Shown: positions 1 through 7,606 of the stretch, in pieces
How positions within the stretch are numbered: position 1 is the first letter of the stretch
Layout of the letters: each line of letters begins with the position of its first letter
Assembly: GCA_003612405.1 (NCBI GenBank)
Contig: RAYR01000028.1
Coordinates: forward strand, 1 to 64,000
DNA from: a bacterium 0.1xD8-71
GTDB lineage: Bacteria; Bacillota; Clostridia; Lachnospirales; Lachnospiraceae
Reading direction: 5' to 3'
DNA: 64,000 nt
Notes under the pieces: model-generated
What the model was told of the DNA's origin: nothing
Seen by the model: only the letters and a program-made list of their open reading frames with translations
The model's database searches: none
Position numbers and translations under genes: made by a program

Positions 1-77
1 AGGTTTGCATTTCCTTCGGAATTTACGTCTCGAGATCCGCTTCGCGGACTCGGGATATGCGGGAGGTTTGCATTTCC
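1..77. repeat. Two-hairpin dispersed repeat, copy A, flanked by 14-bp direct repeats
   Basis: A weak first hairpin (TTCC-TTC-GGAA, 11-21) is followed by a strong second one: CGAG(31-34), a bulged A, TCCGC(36-40), loop TTC, GCGGA(44-48), CTCG(49-52). The same architecture occurs near 48.2 kb and 54.3 kb, and the first hairpin alone near 1.65 kb. The 14-mer AGGTTTGCATTTCC occurs at 1-14 and again at 64-77, bracketing the element. The left repeat begins at the window edge, so it may extend further. Function is unknown; it is not obviously a terminator because no T-run follows. Confidence 0.65.
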
Positions 78-84
78 CAAAAAG

Positions 85-128
85 AAAAGGCCCTGAGATA
101 ACTTTCTTTGGTTATTTCAGGGCTTTAA
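85..128 (-). terminator. Rho-independent terminator of degV
   Basis: Perfect 13-bp inverted repeat GCCCTGAGATAAC (90-102) / GTTATTTCAGGGC (111-123) just past the degV stop. On the minus strand it is followed by a U-rich stretch. Confidence 0.85.
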
Positions 129-131
129 TAT

Positions 132-968
132 TTAAAGTGTCACAATTATGCCGCCGTCATTGGCATACATACTGCTGATACCGGCTGTATCCATGATGAC
201 CACTTCTTTAAAGGAAGCTCTTTTCTCCATCAGCCGGCGCATATACTGCGCGCGTTCGGGACAGTTGCAGTGGGTAATCATCAATGTCCTTTTCTGTGAA
301 TCCGGCACATCAGCTATAAGGCCATCCGCCATCTTAGCCAATGCCTTATTGATTCCGATAGCCTGGCCTTTTTGTTCGATTACACCCAGATTTCCTATCA
401 TGACAGGCTTTATATTCAAGGTGGAAGCCACCAGAGCCTTGACGCTGCTAAGGCGTCCGTTCTTGCGCAGTGTCTCCAGATTATCCAGCACAAAATAAGT
501 ACGCATCTGTCTCTTGAAATTCTCTACCTGCTCCACCGTCTCTTCAAAAGACAACCCTGCCTCCTTACATTCAACTATCTTCATTGCAATCTGGGTCTCT
601 CCACAGCTGGCAGACTCTGAATCCACTACATGTATCTTTTTATTGCCGTATTTTTCCTCATAGAGGCTTTTCCCAAGTTCTGCACTATTATAACTGCCGC
701 TTAAATGGGAAGACAGTGTCACCACATAGACTTCTTCGGCCTCATCATGATACGCTTCCCTGTATTTTTCCGGGGAAGGACAGGATGACTTAGGGCAAAG
801 TGGATAAGCTGCCACCCGCTGTAAAAAATCTTTCTGATCAAAGGTCTCGTCATCCGCTATCTCATAGTCTCCAATTTCCAAAGTGAGCGGGATACTCTGG
901 AAACGACTATCTTTTCGATACTGTATCGGCAGTTCACAACAACTGTCTACTACAATCTTATAACTCAT
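132..968 (-). CDS. DegV family fatty-acid-binding protein
   Basis: A 278-aa DegV-family protein. Family members bind a long-chain fatty acid and some act as FakB subunits delivering it to a FakA kinase. Visible family signatures are the N-terminal VVDSCCELP strand, the SSCPSP segment near residue 62, the LSSHLSGSYNSA loop near residue 88 and DNLETLRKNGRLS near residue 165. The start is placed at 968 because GGAGG lies 4 nt upstream; an in-frame ATG 39 nt earlier has no ribosome site. It stands alone, with its own terminator, and is divergent from the DUF5721 gene. The ligand cannot be read from the sequence. Confidence 0.9.
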   Translation of the reverse strand: MSYKIVVDSCCELPIQYRKDSRFQSIPLTLEIGDYEIADDETFDQKDFLQRVAAYPLCPKSSCPSPEKYREAYHDEAEEVYVVTLSSHLSGSYNSAELGKSLYEEKYGNKKIHVVDSESASCGETQIAMKIVECKEAGLSFEETVEQVENFKRQMRTYFVLDNLETLRKNGRLSSVKALVASTLNIKPVMIGNLGVIEQKGQAIGINKALAKMADGLIADVPDSQKRTLMITHCNCPERAQYMRRLMEKRASFKEVVIMDTAGISSMYANDGGIIVTL

Positions 969-1142
969 AAAGCCTCCGCAACCATTCCACATAGTTTTCA
1001 TTACCACTTATGATAACATGGATTGCTATTTGTTGTAAATAGGATTTTAGGTTTTTTCTGATTGTGTAAAGCAATTTCCTATGCTTCATAATATATCTGT
1101 GATATACTTAATCAAATGATTGAGAAAAGAAAGGTATCTTTT

Positions 1143-1646
1143 ATGATCGCGCTGAAAATTACCAACATTAAACAATTTATGGCCAAACTTCTTGGTGGAG
1201 AGGATTTTGACTCTTTTCTCCTGGAAGAAGCCTCTATCAGTACTTATAATACCTTCATGATAGATGGTCACCAAAACAGGGATTTTTATTCCTCGGAAGA
1301 ATGGGAAGATAAAGAACTGCGTCCTTATGAGTTATCCACTTGGAAAAAGCTTCGGCCCATCTGTTTTGACCTGATCAAAGGCAAACACACGCCTACGGCT
1401 TTTCGATTCGTGCTCCATCTGATTCCCGAACAGGTGGCTTCCATTCTGCAACAGGGCGACACGGCAGTGACTCCGCAACAGGTACGGGCCTTTGCCCTCA
1501 ATATCAAATATGACGGCACCACCCTTATGCTTATCACTGGCACCTCTTTCCACACATTTCTTATGGATAAGACGCCGGACGCACTCTGGGACAATGCCGT
1601 CAGACAATTTCTTGCAAAACATGATATTTCATATGATGAGCTGTAG
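1143..1646 (+). CDS. DUF5721 family protein
   Basis: A 167-aa soluble protein beginning MIALKITNIKQFMAKLL, which I recognise as the clostridial family DUF5721, of unknown function. It has no signal peptide, membrane segment or recognisable catalytic motif; it is acidic and of mixed alpha/beta appearance. The start at 1143 follows AAAGG at an 8-nt spacing, whereas the upstream in-frame ATG at 1116 has no ribosome site. It is a single-gene unit, divergent from degV and closed by the hairpin at 1644-1677. Confidence 0.75.
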   Translation: MIALKITNIKQFMAKLLGGEDFDSFLLEEASISTYNTFMIDGHQNRDFYSSEEWEDKELRPYELSTWKKLRPICFDLIKGKHTPTAFRFVLHLIPEQVASILQQGDTAVTPQQVRAFALNIKYDGTTLMLITGTSFHTFLMDKTPDALWDNAVRQFLAKHDISYDEL

Positions 1647-1677
1647 TAAATTCCTTCGGAATTTACTACGATTTTTT
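1644..1677 (+). terminator. Terminator of the DUF5721 gene; single-hairpin relative of the dispersed repeat
   Basis: Perfect 11-bp arms TAGTAAATTCC (1644-1654) / GGAATTTACTA (1658-1668) with loop TTC, then ACGATTTTTT. The core AATTCC-N3-GGAATT equals the first hairpin of the two-hairpin repeat seen elsewhere in the window. Its left arm begins inside the stop codon of the gene it follows. Confidence 0.75.
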
Positions 1678-2029
1678 AAATCCAGATACCGCCATGCATC
1701 ATGGCATAATCCACTGCCGCCAGCATCATGGCAAATAACAGCAGAATTACCAGCATGAGTACCGCGGGGAAATCATACACAAATCTGTACCCGTCATGAT
1801 TGCTCTTATGATTTTCCACCAGAATCTCTACCCCTAGCAGGACAAAGACGATTGGCCACAGACGGAATATGATATAATACCCAAATGCCGGTATCACGAT
1901 ATGTAACAGGAACATAACGCCAAAGCAGATCAAGGTCAGACCAAAGGTCACGGAACCCACCCGTCTGGTTCGTATCTCCTTGCTGTTTTCTTCCTTTCTT
2001 ATCTCTGTTCTCTCTGTCTCCATGCTCAT
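1676..2029 (-). CDS. Small membrane protein of an ECF-sigma operon
   Basis: A 117-aa protein with a charged cytoplasmic N-terminus (residues 1-24) and about three hydrophobic segments (roughly 26-46, 50-68 and 86-107). The short linker VEILVENHK after the second segment resembles the membrane domain found in LiaF/DUF5668-type envelope-stress proteins, but this is only a topological similarity. Its ATG overlaps the stop of the upstream gene by 4 nt (ATGA), so translation is probably coupled. It is the last gene of the sigma factor/anti-sigma operon, which suggests a role in cell-envelope sensing. Specific function unknown. Confidence 0.6.
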   Translation of the reverse strand: MSMETERTEIRKEENSKEIRTRRVGSVTFGLTLICFGVMFLLHIVIPAFGYYIIFRLWPIVFVLLGVEILVENHKSNHDGYRFVYDFPAVLMLVILLLFAMMLAAVDYAMMHGGIWI

Positions 2030-2625
2030 ATATGTTCCTCCGGATTGGCGTCGTCCTTCTGCGTAATCTGTTTCATCTGTTCATTTCTGTTATCGTCTGT
2101 CACTTCAGTTACGCCCTTCTTTCCACGAAGCAGTACTGTCCCGAACCAGATGATGGCGATGGCGATCACGACTCTGGGTACATCGTCCCTCATGATATAA
2201 TACACTGCCTTAAGAACCGGATTCTCCCATCCAAGGAATCCGCGCAATACTTCAAAAGCCACATTCCACAGCATATACAGACCAATGACGATAAACACCA
2301 CTGCCACTGCTTTCTTGCCCTTCTGGTCTATCTTCACCTGTCGGTTTCCAATCCCATCGAGTCCAAAAAGGTACACATCCTCCATAGCTGCAAAGCTTTC
2401 GTCATCCAGCCCGCCAATATTATTGGCATGGAAAAAGCTGTAAATATACAAGGTGAATGGCAAAACGCCAAAGGCCCCGATACCTGTGATGGAAACAATC
2501 ATGATAAGCAGCATAAATCCAAGCGTCAGACTGAGTCCCATCTTCATAAAGCCCATATACATATGTCCTGCTCCCGGCCACAGAGAAAAAATAAATAGCC
2601 AAAATCTGTTTTTCTTTTTCTTCAT
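2026..2625 (-). CDS. TM2-like multi-pass membrane protein
   Basis: A 199-aa membrane protein. The N-terminal part (SLWPGAGHMYMGFMKMG) resembles the Gly-rich P-G-x-G-H-x-Y-x-G turn of TM2 domains. It is followed by hydrophobic segments near 30-70, then about 105-130 and 145-170, and an acidic hydrophilic tail. GGAGG lies 9 nt before the start. It sits 18 nt downstream of the anti-sigma gene and overlaps the next gene by 4 nt, so it belongs to the same operon. The substrate or partner is unknown. Confidence 0.65.
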   Translation of the reverse strand: MKKKKNRFWLFIFSLWPGAGHMYMGFMKMGLSLTLGFMLLIMIVSITGIGAFGVLPFTLYIYSFFHANNIGGLDDESFAAMEDVYLFGLDGIGNRQVKIDQKGKKAVAVVFIVIGLYMLWNVAFEVLRGFLGWENPVLKAVYYIMRDDVPRVVIAIAIIWFGTVLLRGKKGVTEVTDDNRNEQMKQITQKDDANPEEHI

Positions 2626-2643
2626 CGTTTCATTCCTCCCATT

Positions 2644-3150
2644 TTATGATACATACCAGAAAATATTGTTCCGTAGATCTTTGATCTTATTTCCGATGCC
2701 ATTCAAATAAGCTTTCCTGGCATCCTGCCTTTCCTGATCTTCCTGATATCTCTGCCAGGTTTGCTCTATCTTATTCTGTCTGTCCAAGGCTCCCTGTTTT
2801 ATAGCGTCTGTCTCTTCCTGCTCCTGTTGGAAGATTCTCTGAAAACCACTGCTTTGTGATGGCATATGTGTCTCTCCCTCTCCAACCGGCACCAGAAAAA
2901 GCACCGCCAGGGCTGCCGCCATACCCACTAGTACCTTGGCCCGATAAGAAAAAAGCTGTAATTTCTGTGCCGCCTGTCTCTGTTTCCTGATCTGGACAAA
3001 CACATTTTCTTTTAGATGTACGGGAGCATGCAGCATCTCCCGCTCCTCCACCTGCTCGATCAGCTTCGCAAGTTCCTCCTCCGTAAGCATACCGAGGGCA
3101 GGGGACTGACGTTCATACAATTTATGTTTTTCTTCTATATTATGTATCAT
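2644..3150 (-). CDS. Putative single-pass anti-sigma factor
   Basis: A 168-aa protein with a cytoplasmic N-terminal region (1-70), one membrane segment (about 72-89) and a Gln/Glu-rich extracytoplasmic tail. Its ATG overlaps the sigma-factor stop (ATGA), the classic arrangement for an ECF sigma factor and its membrane anti-sigma. No HxxxCxxC zinc anti-sigma motif is present, so if it is an anti-sigma it is not a zinc-binding ZAS type. The assignment rests on topology and gene order rather than clear homology. Confidence 0.6.
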   Translation of the reverse strand: MIHNIEEKHKLYERQSPALGMLTEEELAKLIEQVEEREMLHAPVHLKENVFVQIRKQRQAAQKLQLFSYRAKVLVGMAAALAVLFLVPVGEGETHMPSQSSGFQRIFQQEQEETDAIKQGALDRQNKIEQTWQRYQEDQERQDARKAYLNGIGNKIKDLRNNIFWYVS

Positions 3151-3761
3151 GCGCCTTTCTCCTTTATATACATCTTGCGTAACATGGCTCTTGCCCGATA
3201 AACCTGCGTCTGTACTGTTTTTAATTTGGCACCCCGTTTTGCGGCAATCTCAGCCATGTCCATTTCCTCGTAATAATAAGCCCTGGCAATCTCATCATAA
3301 GGCGGTTTCAGAGACAGACATCTGGCCAGCAGTGTTTCCCTTACTTCCTTTTCCAGACAGATGCTCTCCGGTGTCTGCCGCACTGCCCGTTCATCCTGGC
3401 TGCCTTGTATCACACGCCTGTTTCCACCGGTATCCGGCCCCCGCACATCCTCCATTCCCACATCTGCCATGGGAATACTGCGTCTGCCTGCGCTCTGCAT
3501 GTAATCCAGACACTTGTTCGTGGCAATCCTGCAAATCCATGCTTTCTCGTACTTACCATCAAATTCTGCCAGATGCTTATAGGCGGAAAGAAAAGTGTCC
3601 TGGGTCAGATCCTCGGAGGCAAAATAGTCCGATGTCATCTTATAACAAATAGAAAAAACAAGATGTTGGTAGGAATCAATCAGCGCTGATAATTGTTCTT
3701 CCCGTCCGATACTATCTACCTCCTTCCCCATGTCTCTGTCTATTATAACGAATCTGTGCAT
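3147..3761 (-). CDS. ECF-type RNA polymerase sigma factor
   Basis: A 204-aa group-4 sigma factor. Region 2 is visible at roughly 27-93 (YQHLVFSICYKM, EDLTQDTFLSAYKHL, WICRIATNKCLDYM) and region 4 at about 146-199 (MAEIAAKRGAKLKTVQTQVYRARAML helix-turn-helix). The two are joined by a long charged linker. Start ATG 3761 follows AAGG at 6 nt; a TTG three bases earlier is also possible. It lies 24 nt after the spoVAE stop, so the operon could receive read-through from spoVAE. It heads the sigma/anti-sigma/two-membrane-protein operon and presumably activates it. Confidence 0.85.
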   Translation of the reverse strand: MHRFVIIDRDMGKEVDSIGREEQLSALIDSYQHLVFSICYKMTSDYFASEDLTQDTFLSAYKHLAEFDGKYEKAWICRIATNKCLDYMQSAGRRSIPMADVGMEDVRGPDTGGNRRVIQGSQDERAVRQTPESICLEKEVRETLLARCLSLKPPYDEIARAYYYEEMDMAEIAAKRGAKLKTVQTQVYRARAMLRKMYIKEKGA

Positions 3762-3784
3762 CAAATACCTTCAACTTTTTTAAA

Positions 3785-4144
3785 TTATTTTTTTGGCTTT
3801 GGTTTAAACACCACACTTGCCAGATATCCAAATACAAGTGCTGCCGAACAGCCCACGGCGCCGGTCTTGAATCCTCCCTGGAAAAGACCGATAAAACCGC
3901 TCTGATCCACAGCCTCTCTCACGCCCTTCATCAGAATATTCCCGTAACCAAGCAATGGCACACTGGCTCCTGCACCCGCAAATCCCACGAAAGGTTCATA
4001 CCACCCAAAAAAACTGATTACGGCTCCTGTACAGACTAACAGTACCATAATACGTCCCGGCAGAAGCTTTGTCTTTTCCATCAGAATCTGCACCAAGGCA
4101 CAGATCACGCCGCCCACCCAGAAAGCATTGAAATAATCCATCAT
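3785..4144 (-). CDS. spoVAE: Stage V sporulation protein AE (SpoVAE/SpoVAEb)
   Basis: A 119-aa, very hydrophobic protein of the spore inner-membrane SpoVA channel, which moves Ca-dipicolinate into the developing spore and out at germination. Family features are the N-terminal YFNAFWVGGVICALVQILMEKTK, the GWYEPFVGFAGAGASVPLLGYG loop and the Lys-rich end. GGAGG lies 8 nt upstream of the chosen ATG; the 29 upstream codons are not part of the family. Unusually it is separated from spoVAD (7.6 kb) and spoVAC (41 kb). Confidence 0.92.
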   Translation of the reverse strand: MMDYFNAFWVGGVICALVQILMEKTKLLPGRIMVLLVCTGAVISFFGWYEPFVGFAGAGASVPLLGYGNILMKGVREAVDQSGFIGLFQGGFKTGAVGCSAALVFGYLASVVFKPKPKK

Positions 4145-4204
4145 ATTCCATTCCTCCACAAGTATTATTTTACTGTTAGTCTTTGTTATATTTAAAAAAA
4201 TATG

Positions 4205-4238
4205 CAAAAAAGGAATGTATCCCCAGGACACACTCCTT
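4205..4238 (-). terminator. Terminator of the rubredoxin flavoprotein gene
   Basis: Arms AGGAATGTATCC (4211-4222) / GGACACACTCCT (4226-4237), complementary allowing two G-U pairs, with the minus strand continuing into TTTTTT. Confidence 0.75.
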
Positions 4239-4264
4239 TGTTTGTATATTTATACAGGATATCC

Positions 4265-4882
4265 CTACTGTATTACTTTCTCAAAATCCGAGGCCGGATG
4301 TTTGCACAGCGGACAGATATAATCAGCGGGCAGTTCCTCTCCCTCGTAAACATAACCGCAGACCGTACAGCGCCACACCGTCTTTCCGGTCTGGGCCGTC
4401 TGCGCCGGCTTAGGTTTAATGGATGACTGGTAATACTCATAGGTAGCCGATGCCGTATCGGAAAGCACCTCCATATCCTCCACGGAAGCGATAAACAGCG
4501 TATGGCTTCCTAAATCCACTTCCTGTTCCACCGCAGCGCTGATATAGCTGTTGGTTCCGGCAGTGATATAATAAAGTCCATTGGCACTGCGCTTACATTC
4601 CGTATAGCCTGAAAATTTATCAACCTCTCGTCCTGACTGGAACCCAAAATGTTTAAACAAATCAAAGGAGGCAGCCTCACTTATGGTAGAAATATTAAAG
4701 CGGCCGCTTTCTTTCACCAGGTCATGGGTAAAATTCGCCTTATTTACCGCAATACTGATCCTGTTGGGATCAGAAGTAACCTGTTGCGCCGTATTGATGA
4801 TACAGCCGCTGTCTTTTCCATCCACACCGGATGTAAGAACAAACAGTCCATAGGATAACTTATACATTGCTTTTTTTTCCAT
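4265..4882 (-). CDS. High-molecular-weight rubredoxin (flavin reductase-rubredoxin fusion)
   Basis: A 205-aa two-domain protein. Residues 1-150 form a flavin-reductase-like FMN domain (YGLFVLTSG, CIINTAQQVT, FNISTIS, HFGFQSGREVDKF). Residues 168-200 form a rubredoxin with Cys172-x2-Cys175 and Cys190-x2-Cys193. In clostridia and acetogens such proteins pass electrons from NADH:rubredoxin reductases to flavodiiron proteins for O2/NO detoxification. The start at 4882 agrees with family N-termini (MEKKAMYKLSYGL) although the AGGAG upstream is about 12 nt away. It is a single gene with its own terminator. Confidence 0.88.
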   Translation of the reverse strand: MEKKAMYKLSYGLFVLTSGVDGKDSGCIINTAQQVTSDPNRISIAVNKANFTHDLVKESGRFNISTISEAASFDLFKHFGFQSGREVDKFSGYTECKRSANGLYYITAGTNSYISAAVEQEVDLGSHTLFIASVEDMEVLSDTASATYEYYQSSIKPKPAQTAQTGKTVWRCTVCGYVYEGEELPADYICPLCKHPASDFEKVIQ

Positions 4883-4960
4883 TTTCCAAACATGCTCCTC
4901 TCTGCATATATTTTTCATATTGCACCATTTACATCAAAAAGTCCATTTCCCACATCCGAC

Positions 4961-5452
4961 TTAAAGCAGCGTTACAATTCTCTCCACAATCTCCCGGATG
5001 GAAAGCCCCTCACACTCCACCGTGATATGGGCATACTTTTCATAGAGCGGCACCCGTTCCTCGTACAGGGCTGCCAGATCCTGCCCTTCCCGCAGTGTCA
5101 CGCCCCGCTCATTCAAATCTCCCAGACGCAGTCTGATTTCCTCCAAAGGAAGCGACAGATATACGATCTTTCCCATTTCCTGATAATGGGCCATGGCCCT
5201 GCGTCCGTAGACGGCACTGCCCCCGGTGGCTATGACCGTCCGGTCAGCCTGGATAGATGCGTTCACTGACTCTTCTACCTGCCAGAATCCTTCCACGCCT
5301 CTTTGGGCGATGATTTCATGTAAAAGCCTGGCCTCTTTCGCCTGAATCACCAGATCTGCATCCACAAAGGCATAGCCCAGTTTTTTGGCAAGTACCACAC
5401 CCACGGTACTCTTTCCTGCGCCAGGCATCCCGATCAAAATTACGTTCTGCAT
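4961..5452 (-). CDS. aroK: Shikimate kinase
   Basis: A 163-aa P-loop kinase that phosphorylates shikimate with ATP in chorismate/aromatic amino-acid synthesis. Walker A is GMPGAGKST (8-16), followed by the shikimate-binding FVDAD (Asp32, Asp34) and the ATGGSAV substrate loop near residue 75. The family loop is usually GGG, and one Gly is replaced here by Ser. The lid contains Arg and Glu residues (LNERGVTLREGQDLAALYEERVPLYEKYA), which match the family. It is slightly short but complete. It lies 25 nt from the RidA gene stop. Confidence 0.9.
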   Translation of the reverse strand: MQNVILIGMPGAGKSTVGVVLAKKLGYAFVDADLVIQAKEARLLHEIIAQRGVEGFWQVEESVNASIQADRTVIATGGSAVYGRRAMAHYQEMGKIVYLSLPLEEIRLRLGDLNERGVTLREGQDLAALYEERVPLYEKYAHITVECEGLSIREIVERIVTLL

Positions 5453-5477
5453 ATATTATGTAAACCAGTTATCCTTC

Positions 5478-5855
5478 CTATTTCAGATATGCTGTCACTT
5501 CCACCTCACACAACACATTCTTGGGCAGCTGCTTGACAGCCACACAGCTTCGCGCCGGTTTCTCGGTAAAATACTTCTCATACACAGCGTTAAAGGCTGC
5601 AAAATCCGCCATTTCCGCCAGGAAACAGGTTGTCTTTACTACCTTCGTATAATCGGTTCCTGCTTCTGCAAGGATTGCCCCCACATTCTTCATGGCCTGT
5701 TCGGCCTGCTCCGTCACATCCTTGCCTGTAATCTCCCCGGTCGCCGGGTCAATCGGAATCTGCCCGGAAGCAAACAGAAAATCTCCCGCAATAATTCCCT
5801 GGGAATAGGGCCCGATGGCCGCTGGTGCCTTGTTAGTTGCTACTTTAGTTAACAT
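5478..5855 (-). CDS. ridA: RidA family reactive-intermediate deaminase
   Basis: A 125-aa protein of the RidA/YjgF/UK114 family, which hydrolyses reactive enamine/imine products of PLP enzymes. Family marks are APAAIGPYSQGI near residue 10, FASGQIPIDPATGEI near residue 28, and the C-terminal ARSCVAVKQLPKNVLCEVEV with the catalytic Arg. The start at 5855 has AGAGGA 8 nt upstream; an 18-codon upstream extension is not family-like. It lies upstream of aroK in the same orientation and probably shares its transcript. Confidence 0.93.
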   Translation of the reverse strand: MLTKVATNKAPAAIGPYSQGIIAGDFLFASGQIPIDPATGEITGKDVTEQAEQAMKNVGAILAEAGTDYTKVVKTTCFLAEMADFAAFNAVYEKYFTEKPARSCVAVKQLPKNVLCEVEVTAYLK

Positions 5856-5898
5856 AATATTTATCCTCTCTTTCTTTTCCTGTCTTTTAGATACTTTA

Positions 5899-6129
5899 TC
5901 AGTCCCCAAACCTTACTTTTACATAAAATCCTCTGGCATTTTCGATAATCTCCGTCACTACGCCCTCCCGTTCAAGCAGCCTCTCCCGGAAAGGAAAGTT
6001 GCCGGACATCGCCAGAGCAGGATCTATCGTATAATAATAATTGCTGGGAAGAACTCCCTCTGTCACCGTGACCCTGTCCCCCTTCTGCAAAAGGCCGGGC
6101 CGCTCCATCTTAAACTCCATTTCCCGCAT
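5899..6129 (-). CDS. Small conserved-looking protein of unknown function
   Basis: A 76-aa protein, MREMEFKMERPGLL at its start, then a beta-rich body (QKGDRVTVTEGVLPSNYYYTID, GVVTEIIENARGFYVKVRFGD) that looks like a small SH3/KOW-type barrel. No catalytic residues or membrane segment are seen. It lies 43 nt upstream of ridA on the same strand. I do not recognise a named family with confidence. Confidence 0.55.
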   Translation of the reverse strand: MREMEFKMERPGLLQKGDRVTVTEGVLPSNYYYTIDPALAMSGNFPFRERLLEREGVVTEIIENARGFYVKVRFGD

Positions 6130-6263
6130 CTTGTTTACCTCATTGTTTATAAAAAGAAATTGCTTTCCTCACAGATAATATCTTATCCCGAACGCAGCAT
6201 TTTTTCAAGAATAAGATAATATATTAGTCATTTCGGTCATACTTACTATTACTTTACATGTTT

Positions 6264-6300
6264 ACTGAAAACTTTTTCTATAATTGCAAAAGTTTTCAGT
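6264..6300. promoter_or_regulatory. 13-bp perfect inverted repeat upstream of the ATPase gene
   Basis: ACTGAAAACTTTT (6264-6276) and AAAAGTTTTCAGT (6288-6300) are exact inverted copies separated by 11 nt, in an AT-rich gap. TATAAT occurs within (6279-6284) and at the end (6300-6305) of the element, so it overlaps possible -10 boxes. It is probably an operator. No regulator is adjacent. Confidence 0.55.
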
Positions 6301-6357
6301 ATAATTTGTTTACAAACACAGATAATGTCATCCATTGCTGCAAAAAGAGGTGTTATC

Positions 6358-7548
6358 ATGATTTACAGAGAGCATTATATTAAACCGGTACGGGATTTTT
6401 ACGAATCTGACCTGATCAAAATCATTACGGGGATACGCCGCTGTGGTAAATCTGTTATTTTAGAACAGATTATGCAGGAAATCAAAGAAAAAACTGACAA
6501 TATTATTTACCTCAATTTTGAGGACAAACGTATATCTTCCAATATAACAGATGAAAGTTCTCTGATTTCCTATGTGGAAAGCCATCGAAAAGCCGGGAAA
6601 TGTTATTTGTTCTTTGATGAAATACAAACGTTAGAAGGCTGGCAGAATGTGTGTAAGACTCTGCGGCTTTACGACTATTCACTGTTTATCACAGGTTCCA
6701 ACTCCAAACTGCTTTCCGGCGAATTCACAAAAGAACTCAGCGGAAGATACGTCGCTTTCCGTGTTCGTCCGTTTGTTTACAAAGAGATTGCAGAGTATGC
6801 CAAAGAACTCAAAAAGGATGTTTCTGTCACGGATTATCTGATCTGGGGTGGATTTCCCAAACGCTTTGAGTTCGACAACGCTGCGGCACAACGCAGATAT
6901 CTGAATGACCTGGATGATACAATCATCATCAATGACTTGTTGCACAGATACAGAATCCGCAAAGAAAATCTGTTCAAAAAGCTGGTAAACTATGTACTGC
7001 GCTCCAACAGCAGAATCTTTTCCGCAAAATCCATTCACGACTATATCAAAAGAGAACACGAACCCTGTTCTGTGAACACTATTATGAAGTATCTCGACTA
7101 CCTTGAAGAGGCATATATTATCGAATCGGTCAGGCAGTATTCTGCCAAAACGAAAAAAGCACTGAGTTTCTATATAAAAATATACAATGCTGATGTTTCT
7201 TTTAATTCACTCCGCTGCCCGGACAACCGTTTTGACCTTACACACAATCTGGAAAACATTATTTATCTTGAACTGATCTATATGGGATACGATATTCAGG
7301 TATATAATCATAACGGAAAAGAAATTGATTTTCTGGCCACGCATGATAATAAAAAATATTTCATTCAGGCCGCCTACAGCGTAGCGGATGACAAAGCATA
7401 CACAAGGAAATTTGCTGCCTTTAAAAATATTGACAATCTGTCCCAGAAGATTCTGATAACCAATGATGATATTGACTATTCCACAAGCACGGTGCGTCAT
7501 ATCCAGCTCAAGGATTTTTTACGGATGGAAAATCTGAAGCAAACATGA
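6358..7548 (+). CDS. AAA ATPase with DUF4143 domain
   Basis: A 396-aa protein of the AAA_14/DUF4143 type. Walker A is GIRRCGKS (25-32), Walker B CYLFFDEIQ (about 83-91), with an ITGSNS sensor. The C-terminal domain contains NLENIIYLELIYMGYDI, GKEIDFLA and a KYFIQAAYS strand, the layout of a PD-(D/E)xK-like fold. The function of these solitary ATPases is not established. The start follows AGAGG at 8 nt. It is the only plus-strand gene for several kb, is more AT-rich than its neighbours and interrupts spoVAE/spoVAD, so recent acquisition is possible. Confidence 0.85.
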   Translation: MIYREHYIKPVRDFYESDLIKIITGIRRCGKSVILEQIMQEIKEKTDNIIYLNFEDKRISSNITDESSLISYVESHRKAGKCYLFFDEIQTLEGWQNVCKTLRLYDYSLFITGSNSKLLSGEFTKELSGRYVAFRVRPFVYKEIAEYAKELKKDVSVTDYLIWGGFPKRFEFDNAAAQRRYLNDLDDTIIINDLLHRYRIRKENLFKKLVNYVLRSNSRIFSAKSIHDYIKREHEPCSVNTIMKYLDYLEEAYIIESVRQYSAKTKKALSFYIKIYNADVSFNSLRCPDNRFDLTHNLENIIYLELIYMGYDIQVYNHNGKEIDFLATHDNKKYFIQAAYSVADDKAYTRKFAAFKNIDNLSQKILITNDDIDYSTSTVRHIQLKDFLRMENLKQT

Positions 7549-7560
7549 AGATGCACAAAA

Positions 7561-7593
7561 GGCGCATGGTATGTTCCCAAAATCCCATGCACC
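7561..7593. terminator. Bidirectional terminator between the ATPase gene and spoVAD
   Basis: GGCGCATGG (7561-7569) / CCATGCACC (7585-7593) with pyrimidine-rich T-runs on the plus side and TTTT on the minus side. It lies between two converging genes. Confidence 0.7.
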
Positions 7594-7606
7594 TCTTTCT
7601 TTCCTT

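Noticed and set aside
6358..7548. Treating the DUF4143 ATPase as a transposase or IS element
   Set aside because: Motifs are those of an AAA ATPase; no terminal inverted repeats or target duplications enclose the gene.
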